Source of the DNA: Nemertoderma westbladi
Taxonomy: Eukaryota; Xenacoelomorpha; Nemertodermatida; Nemertodermatidae
Length of the DNA: 64,000 bases
NCBI GenBank assembly: GCA_032718475.1
Contig: JAUCBJ010007234.1
Span: 26,099-90,098, forward strand
Reading direction: 5' to 3'
Part shown: piece by piece, positions 1 to 10,948 of the stretch
Layout of the letters: each line of letters starts with the position of its first letter
Numbering within the stretch: the stretch's first letter is position 1
Notes under the pieces: model-generated
Database searches by the model: none
What the model was told of the DNA's origin: nothing
Seen by the model: only the letters and a program-made list of their open reading frames with translations
Position numbers and translations under genes: made by a program

Positions 1-540
1 AAGATAATATTAATAAAGATGGGGTGATGGTAACACCCCCTACTGGCACAATAAGTAGAGGAATTCCAGCAAAGTACTTTTCTGATGTAGACTTTGCTGA
101 TGACATATGGGTACTGTCAGAATCACTAGAGGGAGCCTAAAGGCTCTTCAGCTCATTGGAGCAGGTTGCTTATAGTGTTGGTCTTTTTGTATGTTCCAAG
201 AAGACCAAAATCATGACAGTCAACCTAGACAGCCTTCAAGAAATGTCTGATCGCAAGGGCATAAGCTCTAAGGATGGTTGGATGACTTCTGCTACTAGGG
301 ATCGCGGATCAGAAAGTCAGGTGAAGTACGTAAGACTTCGTATACGTGAGGGGAAGGCATGGGCAGCGTTAAATAGTCTGAACAAGGATTTGGAAGTCCC
401 ATAGAATAAAAAGGAACCTTAAGGTTCGATTATTTATGGCAGCAGTAGTACCGGTACTCTTACTGTATATGGGAGTCAATGCTGGGCTCTAACTGCAGAT
501 GCCGATCGTAGTAGTAGTATAAGTAAATCGCTGAAATTAT
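1..540 (+). pseudogene. RTE-like LINE reverse transcriptase fragment, decayed
   Basis: The translation shows the RT catalytic motif FADD at about 91-102. It is followed by residues that match the intact LINE of this window (20148-22418) in the same order: a GLFVCSKKTK stretch against GLHINATKTE, then KAWAALN against KAWVALS. Near 460-510 a YGSQCWALT segment matches YGGETWTLT. Stops after FADD and near 404, plus a frame change, show it is dead. The element continues beyond the left edge of the window. Its clade is inferred only from similarity to the 20-22 kb copy. Confidence 0.75.
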
Positions 541-810
541 TGAATAAATTGTCGCGAAATTAAATGTCCATTCCTTATCAGATCTGCTAATGGTATCTTG
601 TATCATGTCGCCTCCGGTAGGTTGGTAACCGCTCAATTCTAAATTTGTTGTGTACTGCCGTGCTGTACAACAAACTATGTAGGGAAGCCTACCGGGTACC
701 TTTCACAGCAATAATGGGTTAGCTAATAGGCCAGTTTGCCTTGAATTGGATTAGCTTGGGTTGGGACTACTGATTGCTGAAGATATGAATTAGGAAATTA
801 ACTCAAAGTG
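541..810. other. No gene seen
   Basis: Non-coding; no open frame or family resemblance recognised. Confidence 0.5.
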
Positions 811-919
811 AACTCAAAGTGCTAACACCAAAATAGTGCTAACTCAAAGCGCTAACACCAAAATAGTGCTAACTCAATGGGCTAACACCAAAATGTGCTA
901 ACTCAAAGTGCTAACACCA
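811..919. repeat. 30-bp minisatellite, about 3.6 copies
   Basis: Direct tandem units begin at 811, 841, 871 and 900. They alternate AACTCAAAGTGCTAACACCA with AAATAGTGCT; the third unit is one base short. The copies differ by only a few bases. Confidence 0.9.
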
Positions 920-1902
920 CTCAGAAAATGAATCCTTAATGTCAAATTTATATATTTTTGAGGTCAAAAAGGTATGATCCCACATTCACCAATTCGGCAA
1001 CTTTTGAAAAAGTGCACAGATTCAATGTGTCCTCTAGCAACCACATTGGGAACTCTAGGTCACTATATAGCTATAATCCTAACAGTTAGTCCTTTATGAA
1101 AACTACTGACCGTAATGAACTTTATTGCCCATAGTCCTAACATTCGCCTTGTTAGCATTTTATAAAAAACGTGGGTATTATTATATATTATTTATACATT
1201 ATACTAACTATTTATTATATTGCATTCATTTACGTATGTCTTTGTCTGACGCCGATCCGCAGTGATATTATTTTCATGGTCGAGCAAAGCGAGTGAGTTA
1301 TAAATTAAAACGAGGGACAGAAGTGAGATTTTAAGGGAACAATGTAGGACTAATGTTGTTTCCTAATTTCCTGTATCACTTGATCATGGCCGCGGATTGT
1401 TTATGCAACATAAACTATTTATGAGCACAAAATTCAACATTAAATCAAATAGAACATCCGTTCATGCTAATCAAAACCCCTGCAAAAATTAAAGCAAATA
1501 ATAAAAGTTTCATGAAATTTTCAAAGTAGGCCCACTACAAATTTACAATTTTCTGTCTAACTATTTGTTTTTCCTTCAAGGGAAGAGAGAGCATTTCAAA
1601 AATTCACATAAGGGACATATTTGCGATAATAGAAATGGCAATTTTATCATAAGCCGAAGATGCCCCTTTGGTGTAAATAATAAGGCTCGTGTTAGTTTTT
1701 AAACATCGCAGTACTTAGTGGTTTATTGAGGCTCATTAATTAACTTGGTTTAACTTGTAATTATAGAACGCTATTGTTCTAAATGTAAAATCTTGTGGGA
1801 CTGAATGGATATATTCGAAAATTTAAATATGCTGCAACTATGCAGGTAGAACAGGATCTGTATTAAGAAAACATTTATCAGAAGTGTAACTTTATACCCG
1901 AC
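920..1902. other. AT-rich intergenic DNA, no gene seen
   Basis: No long open frame. A GAGCAAAGCGAGTGAG stretch at about 1281-1297 belongs to the GCGAGCG-like dispersed motif seen again near 23 kb. Confidence 0.5.
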
Positions 1903-2290
1903 TTGAAAACAAAGGGAAACGTAATACCACTGGTGATACATTATGCCTTTAACGTAATACTTTATGCTCTTTCTGACCTCTATAAGGCGCAGAAAGAGTC
2001 CCGATTCAAACAGACTACAGCGGCCAAGAATGCAGTTAAGGCTGCATCTAGGTCCCTGAACAGACAGTACTTTGTTAATCTACAGGAGCTTATAAACCAA
2101 CAGGTTGATGCCATCAATGATGGTGACGACAGCAGGCAATGATCGCAGGCATGGAAATCGATCAACTTGCTTACTGGGCGGAAAAACCAATCAACCACCA
2201 AGGTTAAGGCTGACTCACCAGCCGATCGCCTCAATGGTTGGAAGGCCCACTTTGAAAAGCTTCTCAATAATGACATTACATGTAGGTCAG
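1903..2290 (+). pseudogene. RTE-like LINE fragment (endonuclease-RT linker)
   Basis: The frame holds a lysine- and glutamine-rich linker. Across the stop at 2142, the same frame continues with residues GRKNQSTTKVKADSPADRLN. These match GRKSCAKGRLKADSPEERVG of the 20-22 kb LINE, which lies between its endonuclease and RT. The fragment is cut off at about 2290, where CR1-like sequence begins. Confidence 0.7.
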
Positions 2291-2475
2291 AATAGAGTGG
2301 TACGATTTATTAAAGACTACAATCCTAGGCATTACCTAATTCCAGATGACTTTTCTGAATCTGGATTACTTATCTTAGATAGTAGAGTTAAGCAGCTACG
2401 CCTTAACCATGTACAATTGTACATAAAGTGTATAATGGTTAATGGTGAGTGTCCCATTTACCTAACTACTAGGAT
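2288..2475 (+). pseudogene. CR1/L2-like LINE C-terminal fragment
   Basis: The translation contains VVRFIKDYNPRHY, then LLILDSRVKQLRLNHV and CPIYL. This resembles the conserved C-terminus of CR1/L2-type LINE proteins, where RV..LRLNHV..I......YL is typical. It is wedged between two RTE-like fragments of opposite strand, so the locus is a mosaic. The clade call is from motif resemblance only. Confidence 0.5.
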
Positions 2476-2489
2476 CGGCATGCTGCATT

Positions 2490-2735
2490 GCAGCTGCATT
2501 TTTAAGAATGCTGTGCCGGCTTATCGACAAAATTGCACCGCCACAACTCCCTATCACCCATGACATTTGCTAGATCATCCGAATCTTCAAGGCCAGTGTC
2601 CTTTAAGATGCGTCTCAAGAAAGTCATGGGCTGTCCACCATGCGTATTCACTCCAGGAGGCTGCCAAAGTACAAGATTATGCACTGGCTGATCCTCACGG
2701 CGAAAGCAATGTCCTGCTAAGCGGATTTACCTAAA
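2490..2735 (-). pseudogene. RTE-like LINE C-terminus fragment
   Basis: Read on the minus strand this is nearly the same sequence as 15571-15800 on the plus strand. It covers the GHCFRREDQPVHNLVLWQP region to the RPAQHS end and a few bases of 3' UTR. It corresponds to the C-terminal RRLRFSGHCWRSKDEV region of the LINE at 20-22 kb. It is a 3'-end piece only, truncated at about 2735. Confidence 0.75.
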
Positions 2736-3150
2736 ACAAAAACTTCAACAGTGTGCGTGATACACACTCGTACAATTCCTAAAGGTAGTACTTCAAACTT
2801 TCACTATATAACTAGTATATGATACTTTAATTTTTAACGGCATTAAAAGCTCTAGCCTAATGAAATAAAAAACCTAGATAATCAACATTCTTCTAAATCT
2901 GCAGTTAAATCTCACCACGGTGTGCAATGTAAAAATAGGTACAATAGTCCAACAGTAAGTTATTAGTTTATTAATTATTTACTATTTATACTGTAATTAC
3001 GTTTTATAATAAATTGTTCTTTGCATAGTTAGGCCTTCATCTTTATCGTTGAGTCGGAGCATTGTCTCGTTCTCGGTAAAAAGTTGTATGAGTGTAAATT
3101 ACGTTTTATGACAAGCGTAAAATCGCACTACACAGTACAACTTACTATCT
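2736..3150. other. No gene seen
   Basis: AT-rich; nothing recognised. Confidence 0.4.
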
Positions 3151-3541
3151 GTGGGGAATGGGAGAATAGGGAACAATTTGAAAAATAAAAGACTAATATG
3201 TGCGTTTAGGCAACCTCCTTCACTAAAGGGCATTTTGGGCCGTCAAAAGAAAGATAACTTTCCTGCAGATGCACCAATGTTGTATACGTCATGTATTGTC
3301 AGAAATGCCCCGAAACTTATATTGGTCAGACCATGGACTTCAGCACCGAATTAATCTCCACAGAAACCAAATACTCAATGACTGTTATAGACATTTTAGG
3401 TGTAGCAAACACTTTCACAACTGCGGGGAAAACCAATTTAAAGTGGACCCATTCTTCTGTTGTCGACATGAAAACTTATTAGAAGGCTACGAACAACATT
3501 TCATTGATAAATACCAACCTTCTTTGAACAGCCAACAATAG
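3151..3541 (+). pseudogene. Penelope-like element, GIY-YIG endonuclease remnant
   Basis: Three overlapping plus-strand frames carry successive blocks of one domain: FRQPPSLKGIL (the PLE linker), then YCQKCPETYIGQT (a cysteine pair followed by the YIG core). A further block, RINLHRNQI, leads to the C-terminal EQHFIDKYQPSLN. This order matches the GIY-YIG endonuclease of Penelope-like retroelements. The blocks lie in different frames, so at least two frameshifts have occurred. No RT was found upstream, so this is a 3' fragment. Confidence 0.75.
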
Positions 3542-4110
3542 CTAAGAACCAATTGGTGTAAAGTGGGCCCAGATTTTGTCGATCTCATAAACTATATAAA
3601 CCTTATTGAGTTTCCAATAATGTTACTTTATTTTTTTTGAAAACCAGACGTTCTGAAGATATTGAAATGCATTAACGTGTTTAATATCTGGTTTACTTAT
3701 TTATTTGTTTTTAATTATTTTTAATAATTTAATGTTTAATAAATCCTAATAATATTGCCATGTAACTTTTGAATTTTTCAACTATTTAAACCGGAATATA
3801 GCCAATTCTAACTCAATTTAAACCTCCATTGTTAGGTGTATACAATGTTTCGTGTTTGTCATTGTTTTTTTCATAATCTACTGTACATATAAACAAATCT
3901 ATAGGCCTATTGGCTGGCAGTCATACGAACTTTGGGTGTGTTCTCCAGACCAGAAACTCATAACCCAAACCTTGGAGCCGCACTGCAGCACTCCCAGTAA
4001 ATACGGCGAATGCCTGGCGCATTCGGGATTCGAACATCTTCAGCATGCTACCAGCATTCGGAAATGAAACATAGTGGCGAATGCTAGAAGAATGATGAAT
4101 ACCGAATTCC
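3542..4110. other. AT-rich flank, no gene seen
   Basis: From about 4000 the sequence resembles diverged units of the following minisatellite (GGCGCATTCGGGATTCGAAC). Confidence 0.4.
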
Positions 4111-4560
4111 AGGCGCATAATTCATTCGAACCCCGAACCTCTCACGAATGTCTGGCGTACAATTCATTCGAACCCCGAACCACTCACGAATGTCTGGCGT
4201 ACAATTCATTCCAACCCCGAACCTCTCACGAATGTCTGGCGTACAATTCATTCGAACCCCGAACCTCTCACGAATGTCTGGCGTACAATTCATTCGAACC
4301 CCGAACCTCTCACGAATGTCTGGCGTACAATTCATTCGAACCCCGAACCTCTCACGAATGTCTGGCGTACAATTCATTCGAACCCCGAACCTCTCACGAA
4401 TGTCTGGCGTACAATTCATTCGAACCCCGAACCTCTCACGAATGTCTGGCGTACAATTCATTCCCCCCTATACCCCTCGCGAACGTCTGGCGTACAATTC
4501 ATTCTCCCCTATACCCCTCGCGAACGTCTGGCACACAATCTATTCCTCTCAGAAACGTCT
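4111..4560. repeat. 42-bp minisatellite, about 8 clean plus 3 diverged units
   Basis: Unit core: CGAACCCCGAACCTCTCACG followed by AATGTCTGGCGTACAATTCATT. Because 42 is a multiple of 3, two plus frames and one minus frame stay open through the array (apparent ORFs of 125-166 codons). These are artefacts of the period, with no sign of coding selection. The last three units (4450-4560) are diverged. Confidence 0.95.
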
Positions 4561-5664
4561 GGCTTTTATTCTGAGACAGAACTTTTGGCGAAACTTTGGC
4601 GAATCATTTCAACTTCCTTATTTACAGTAGCCCCAATGCAATGAGTTACACTAATAATCTCTCTACAGCTCATTGATTGTCGATAACCAGAGTCGCTGTT
4701 ATTGTGTGGTCTACATACACAATTCTGCCAGCAGACTTATCATTTATACTCCCAAATATACCCAAATAATAATGAATTAGTTTCAATGTAGTAATTAATT
4801 CTTAACGTTTATTTCAATAATAATGTATGATGAACTGTTATATATAATACGTACATAAACACAATAATTAATATTCAGAATACTATCAATGATTGGCAAT
4901 ATTTTGTTAAAATTCAAATAGATTAGATTACATTCAGTATTATAATTTTACTCAATCCGCTCAGTAACTATATTATTAAAATCAATTTGACTTTCATTTC
5001 GCACTCCAAAAGGAAACATGAAGTTACAAATGAAATCACAATACTATCTGCAGATGACACATTGGACAAGAATATAATATTTACGTAATAATTACATTGA
5101 TTATAAACAGCAATAAAGCATAACACAATCATATTGAAGCAATAAGTTTACCGGTGATGCAGACCTCCTCCCCGCCTACTTGCGGTGTCCTGTAGTCTTG
5201 CGCTAGGATCATTCGCGCAATAAGCCACCTCTCTAGAACTGTACACACGTATAGCTTTGTATAGGGCCTACAGTGCAATTCGTACTATTTATACGATAAA
5301 TAATTAACTTACTTGCATGATGGCCATGGTGATCACCAATTGTTTTCGTGTTTTTTTTGCCAGCTTTTCAAGTTCACACGCATTGTAGTCGGTTCTCATA
5401 TACTTGACGATTAAACTTGACTCCTTGACTCTCCTCGTGATACTTGGTGATATCTTTATTGCACTTTCCCTTTCCAGTATGACAAGTTACATTATGTACT
5501 GGAAATGTTTTACTGCAAAAATAATATTTGAAACAAAAACACCTCAACACAAGCACTATACTGTATATATACTGTATATTGTACCCGCTACATTCACAAA
5601 TTAAAATTATTAATTTAAAATGCAGCATCAGTTGTTGTACCTCGAATAATAAGGCTACAATAAT
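4561..5664. other. AT-rich intergenic DNA, no gene seen
   Basis: Short open frames here have no recognisable family. About 5100-5250 is a small GC-richer island without clear function. Confidence 0.4.
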
Positions 5665-6130
5665 GAATACTACTACTACTACTAGGTCGAGCGAACTCGG
5701 ACAAATATCTTTCAGTTGCGGGAGTAAACCGCTTGTGGTCGCAACTCATACAAGCGTCTTCGCAGCAGGTCGCGGTTGGTTGATTACCTTCCGCCGACCT
5801 TGTCAGCATGTCTAGCCGTTGGTTGATTACCTTCCGCCGACCTTGTCAGCATGTCTAGCCGTTGGTTGATTACCTTCCGCCGACCTTGTCAGCATGTCTA
5901 GCCGTTGGTTGATTACATTCCGCCTATCCATGGCCTACAGCCCTGCTGCCGACTGTAGGGGTCCTTTTGTTACACCCTGAACCAAGTGTGCCTCCTGGGT
6001 TAGGTTACCTAACACTGGTAGAGGAGCATGCCAGTATAGACAGGGCGGGGCTTGTATCATCTCTAATGCAGATGCGTATCAAGCCTTTGCCTTCAATGGT
6101 GCCCTAGGCGCTATAGCCCTCAATGACTTA
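5665..6130 (-). mobile_element. SINE-like element sharing the LINE 3' tail
   Basis: On the minus strand it ends in a GTA/TAG trinucleotide tail at 5665-5687, preceded by TGTCCGAGTTCGCTCGACC. The complete LINE ends at 20139-20168 with the same terminal stretch and tail. Upstream of that the two sequences are unrelated. This is the arrangement expected of a non-autonomous element using LINE machinery. Its body contains the 43-bp tandem repeat at 5774-5923. Its 5' head (5930-6130) shows no certain pol III promoter, so SINE is an inference. Confidence 0.45.
5774..5923. repeat. 43-bp tandem repeat, about 3.5 copies
   Basis: The unit begins GTTGGTTGATTACCTTCCGC and ends with CATGTCTAGCC. The copies are almost identical. 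Confidence 0.95.
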
Positions 6131-7071
6131 TTTAGTTGACGATAATTACAATTATAATAATTAATAAAATAGTAAAACTACATAAATGATACCGTATCAA
6201 ACAATATTACCATTCTCATAAAATGGACTACAGTGAATTTAAAAAATTGCGCCCAAATTTAAATATATCTAAGTTTAGTCCTGTGTTTAACCAGATAACA
6301 GCGTGAGTGATGAGTAGCCAGACTGTTAACCCAACAGTTCCAGCCATACAGTACAGTGCTGCAGTGCTACAGTCTATCTAAGAAATCCGCGAAAATTATC
6401 CTGACCAATGTTATTCGCAGACAAGCATTCCCAACCCATTCACCACGCATGCTTGGAATTCGATGGATAAATCATTCCTGTTAATGAAATTCTTAGTATG
6501 CGCCTCGCTCTCCTGGCGCTTACGGCTTACCTGAAAACTATTCCCAGACAAGAATCTTTGGCGAATCTCTCCCGCCCTCAAGAAATGTACCAGAACGACT
6601 GGCGAACATGTCGTTCACCACATATGCGCCTAGCACGCTCGTTGTTTACTGGGCTGTACCTGTACCATGTCTGCATGTAGGCCTACCTGCGTACTGGTAC
6701 TGTAACATGTATTACAGTACTGCATTACTGTCTCCTCTCACTGTATTTATTATGCATAGCAGCATACAGGCATAGATAGAGGCATACAGGCATAGATAGG
6801 GCCATGCAGTTCAGCATAGTTTCAGAGTTTATTGTTTAGGCTTATTACAGTAGGAGTAGGCCTATTACAGTACGGTATGACTGCAGACTGTATTACCGGT
6901 AGTTATTTCTGTATTCGGGTATTCTATGAATACTGGCTGACTGGTACCGGTACTTTACAGCTTTACCCTTTCTGCCTTTATACAGATAGGCCAATAGCCA
7001 TATAGGCCTAATTGTTCACGTGTGATGTGCACCATACGCATACTGCACACCACATACAGACATAGGCCTAT
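6131..7071. other. No gene seen; short local repeats
   Basis: Contains a 20-bp direct repeat (GCATACAGGCATAGATAG) at about 6762-6800 and several TACCGGTA/TAGGCCTA palindromes. No supported coding region. Confidence 0.4.
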
Positions 7072-7497
7072 CAGTAGGGAACATACCCTTAAATAAGCTC
7101 CAAAACTGGGTTCTTATTTAAGGAAAATGGCTCTTATTTAGGGGTTTTTGGGCCTTTTTTGGATATTTTTTCGACATAATATGCAAGAACTTGTTTCCGG
7201 TAAAAATACCGCATAATTTTATTTCACAATATAAAAGTTGGGTCTTTCTTGAACATAATGCAAAAAACCAGAAAACATTTCACCGTCCGGTTTTTTTTCT
7301 ACAAGCGTTTTAAAATTGCATCAAAAATACGACCAGTTCCTAATAAGAGGGATTTTTTAAATTTACCTTATTTAAGACATCGAAATTGTACACATAAATA
7401 CTAAAAGTCCTTAAATAAGAACTTTTTGACATGGGTTTCATATTTAGGTATACAATTTCATTCCAAAATCTGCATACTCCTTAAATAAATTAAATAT
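7072..7497 (+). repeat. Left terminal inverted repeat
   Basis: Pairs with 9826-10259 on the minus strand. The right copy carries five extra bases (CCCAT) near its tip; otherwise only scattered differences are seen. Confidence 0.9.
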
Positions 7498-7689
7498 TTC
7501 TCATTTCTCAAATATTAAATTAAATAAATTAAATATCCTTATATAATGTCTCTTATAACCTCGTCTCCCAGCCCCGTCCTCCTTCTGCCCTTAACTGCTT
7601 ATGACAGTTATGACCTCCTAACTGCCTAACCTTTACAGGACATTGCAAGATGCCGAGATAAGGGAGCTTCTGAGCTTAATTTGATAGGT

Positions 7690-8930
7690 GCAAAAATGCA
7701 CAACGAGCAACAATGACCAACAACGAGCAACAAATGAACAATGAGTAACAAAACAACGAGCAACAATGAGCAACAACAAGTAACATTGAGCAATACTAAA
7801 GTGGTGAAAGTACAACAACGAGCAATAATGAGGAACAACGACTGAACGAGCAACAATGAGCAACAACGAGTAACAATGAGCATCTACAGAACTACGAATA
7901 CTGCGAGTAACATTGAGCAACAATGAGAAACAATGAGCAACAACGAGCAAAAATGAGCAATACTGCAATAATAAAGTACAACAACGAGCAACAATGAGCA
8001 ACAGCGAGAAACAACGAACAACAATGAGCAATAATGAGGAACAACGACTGAACGAGCAACAACGAGCAACAATGAGCAACAACGAGTAACATTGAGAGAC
8101 AACGAGCAACAATGAGCAATAATAAAGTACAACAACGAGAAACAATGAGCAACAACGAGAAACAACGAGCAACAATGAGGAACAACGACTGAACGAGCAA
8201 TAATAAAGTACAACAATGAGCAACAACGAGTAACAATGAGTAATAATGAGCAACAATGAGCAATAATAAAAGTACAACAACGAGCAACAACGAGAAACAA
8301 CGAGCAACAATGAGGAACAACGACTGAACGAGCAATAATAAAGTACAACAACGAGCAACAACGAGAAACAACGACCAATAATTAGGACATGAGGAACAAC
8401 GAGTAACAATGAGCAACAATGACAATGAGTAACAACGGGTAACATTGAGCAATAATAAAGTATAACAACGAGTAACATTGAGCAACAACGAGCAACAATG
8501 AGAAACACTGAGCAACAATGAACAATAATAAAGAACAACAACGAACAACAATGAGCAACAACGAGAAACAACGAGCAATAATGAGCAACAACGACTGAAC
8601 GAGCAACAACGAGTTATATAGAGCAACAATGAGCAATAATAAAGTACAACAACGACTGAACGAGCAGCAACGAGTAATATTGAGCAACAATGAGCAATAA
8701 TAAAGTACAACAACGAGAAAAAACGAGCAACAATGAGGAACAACGATTGAACGAGCAATAATAAAGTACAACAACGAGCAACAATGAGCAACAACGAGCA
8801 ATAATAGAGTACAACGAGCAACAACGAGCAATAATAAAGTACAACTAACGAGCAACAATGAGCACCAACAAGCAACAATGAGAAATAATAAAGCACAACG
8901 AGCAGCAATGAGCAACAACGAGCAACAAAC
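7690..8930. repeat. Degenerate 10-bp-periodic CAACAACGAG/CAACAATGAG array
   Basis: Built from decamers such as CAACAACGAG, CAACAATGAG and CAATAATAAAGTAC, with longer sub-units (GAGGAACAACGACTGAACGAG) recurring every 100-200 bp. All minus-strand frames stay open because the motif encodes no stop on that strand. The resulting hydrophobic Leu/Val/Cys-rich ORFs (up to 359 codons) are repeat artefacts. Confidence 0.9.
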
Positions 8931-8970
8931 TGCGTCGAACCGGGTTGAATGTGGGGGAGAGTCACGTTCA

Positions 8971-9260
8971 AGTGAGCGAAACCTTAGCATATGGGTGCTA
9001 TTAACGAATTGTCTGTCGTCGTTGTAAATTTTTTATCGCTAATAACTCGGTCATTCCTTGATGAAATTAAACGAAACTTGGTATGTATGTAGTCTGTCAA
9101 AAGATTATAAATAATCTGAAGTTTGGTAAAAAAACAAACGAACGCAATGAGGCAAATTAAGGAGACGAGTATTGTGTTGAACGACCTCTGACTAACGAAA
9201 GACAACATGTTAATGGGGTGGGGCCCCTATCAGCTAGGGCTAGCTAAGGCTTTGCTCACT
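8971..9260. mobile_element. 290-bp MITE-like insert with 18-bp inverted ends
   Basis: Ends are AGTGAGCGAAACCTTAGC and its inverted copy GCTAAGGCTTTGCTCACT (two mismatches). The interior TAATAACTCGG...CCTTGATGAAAT is shared with 16128-16320. The adjoining TGCTGCG...GTCCCACGAACGTG recurs near 17690, so this is a dispersed family. Confidence 0.65.
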
Positions 9261-9825
9261 TCATGCTGCGTAAAGGTCCCACGAACGTGTCCCACTGCTG
9301 CCTGAGCCAGTTGAGCCAAAAACGTCACCCAGTCATCATCTTTAACCTTCTAACGTCTATCAGCTGCCCGACGGAACCATATTTGTGCCTGCCTATTGAC
9401 ATGACATTGACATTGGTTTTTTTTCACACCTTTCAAGTACAACATTGTGGACAATCCATCTAAGTGGGGCGTAATGCGGAGCAGAAGAGGAAATGCAGGA
9501 CACAAGTTAGTTTTTCGAAACTGTGCGGCGATGTCCAGTCCAGTTACTTGAGTATGTCTCATCGAAATACGTGACAATGTATGTGCGCTCAGATGGGCGA
9601 TGGCGATGGGCTATTCTTTTGAATATCAAAGGGCTATTCTATGCTACCGTGTGAGGTAAGAATGCCAGTGCTAGCAACTTCATTATGATACGATATTCTA
9701 CAGAGGATTTATAGAGTGCAGTGCAACCATTGTCCTTATCCTTAACCCAACAATTAGCAATATTCAGACTGACATAAATCAAAGAATTATGAAAGAAGTG
9801 TAACATATACTGTAAGGAATAAGGA

Positions 9826-10259
9826 ATATTTATTTTATTTAAGGAATGTGCAGATTTTGGAATACAATTGTATTCCTAAATAAGAAGCCCAGGTCAAAAA
9901 GTTCTTATTTAAGGACTTTTAGTATTTATGTGTACAATTTCGCTATCTTAAATAAGGTTAATTTAAAAAATCCCTCTTATTTAGGAACTGGTCGTATTTT
10001 TGATGCAATTTTAAAACGCTTGTAGAAAAAAAACCGGACGGTGAAATGTTTTCTGGTTTTTTGCATTATGTTCAAGAAAGACCCAACTTTTATATTGTGA
10101 AATAAAATTATGCGGTATTTTTACCTGAAACAAGTTCTTGCATATTATGTCGAAAAAATATCAAAAAAAGGCCCAAAAACCCCTAAATAAGAGCCATTTT
10201 CCTTAAATAAGAACCCACTTTTGGAGCTTATTTAAGGGTATGGGGTATGTTCCCTACTG
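9826..10259 (-). repeat. Right terminal inverted repeat
   Basis: Inverted copy of 7072-7497, ending in CCCTACTG followed by the CCTAT duplication. Confidence 0.9.
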
Positions 10260-10439
10260 CCTATTGCAGTATTGCCTTAAGACAGTAAGCTGATAGGCCT
10301 AAGCCTGTACAGCTGTAAGCTTTGTTGTTTGTAACGGTAGCGATTACCGGTCCGGTAACTTACCTGCTTACTGACTTATTGATTTAACTTCTGAACTTGC
10401 ATATAATTCCTGAATTCAGTACATAGTAGGCCTAATTGG

Positions 10440-10651
10440 CAGATTGGTGACGTGATCCATGATCAGACCTATACCCAACTGAAGCCCTGCAATACCGGTA
10501 CCAGGTACATGCGCTAGGCTGCTGGGTAGGTCCGCTGTCAGCTGTTCGGCCTACCTGCTCAGCTCAGCACTCCTCCAACCAGCCATCGCAACAGCGCCTG
10601 CTGCCTGCCCGTCGCAGCTCGATCCAGCGCTTGAGGATATTGTGAAATTTA
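10440..10651 (+). promoter_or_regulatory. Possible 5' UTR/promoter of the CDC42SE-like gene
   Basis: A locally GC-richer stretch ends directly before the ATG; its neighbours are AT-rich. It contains CAG-rich pyrimidine tracts that could hold a 3' splice site near 10615. No TATA box is evident. This is inference from composition and position. Confidence 0.3.
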
Positions 10652-10948
10652 ATGACGTCAATTTCTAAAATGGTGTTGTCGGATAATTGGTTCCTATGTT
10701 TTTCCTGTTGCTGGAACCAGCAACCTCATCAACCAAAAAAGAAACCGATTGATCGGAACATGATAGGAATGCCAACAAACTTTGAACACACCAGCCACCT
10801 GGGCTCTACGGATGCTGGATCAAGCAGTCCTATGCAAGACTTATCACAGAGAATGAGTGGTAAAGGCGGCTATCTAAGACAAGTAAACTCCCCAAGCAGT
10901 GACTCTCTAACTACCGGTAGAGAACATAATGTTTTGGTCTTGAAGTGA
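10652..10948 (+). CDS. CDC42SE: CDC42 small effector protein homologue (CRIB domain)
   Basis: The frame encodes 98 codons from the first ATG, or 92 from the second (10670). The second Met gives the N-terminus closest to the family's short MSEFW-type start, so I favour it. An in-frame TGA precedes the first ATG. In order the protein shows a tryptophan and cysteine-rich N-terminus (WFLCFSCCW), where known members are palmitoylated. Next come a lysine patch and the CRIB core IDRNMIGMPTNFEHTSHLGS, which binds GTP-loaded Cdc42. A GKGGY motif and a short tail follow. Family members act in actin signalling at the plasma membrane and are about 80 residues long. The coding region is uninterrupted here, whereas vertebrate orthologues are split by introns. 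It may therefore be a natural single-exon gene or a retrocopy; no poly(A) tail is obvious downstream. It is the only clear host gene in the window. Confidence 0.85.
   Translation: MTSISKMVLSDNWFLCFSCCWNQQPHQPKKKPIDRNMIGMPTNFEHTSHLGSTDAGSSSPMQDLSQRMSGKGGYLRQVNSPSSDSLTTGREHNVLVLK

Larger units (their letters stand above)
7072..10259. mobile_element. 3.2-kb terminal-inverted-repeat element, no transposase
   Basis: Left and right ends (7072-7497 and 9826-10259) are long, near-perfect inverted copies beginning CAGTAGGGAACATAC and ending GTATGTTCCCTACTG. The element is flanked by CCTAT on both sides (7067-7071 and 10260-10264), a candidate 5-bp target duplication. The interior carries a tandem array (7690-8930) and a smaller inverted-repeat insert (8971-9260). 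No transposase frame was seen, so it must be non-autonomous. The superfamily is unresolved: CAG...CTG ends recall hAT, but a 5-bp rather than 8-bp duplication fits Transib or unusual hAT groups. Confidence 0.8.

Noticed and set aside
4074-4630. ORFs of 125-166 codons on both strands
   Set aside because: The 42-bp repeat period is a multiple of three, so openness is automatic.
7633-8990. Minus-strand ORFs up to 359 codons rich in Leu, Val and Cys
   Set aside because: Products of the stop-free CAACAACGAG array; all frames are open and no domain structure exists.
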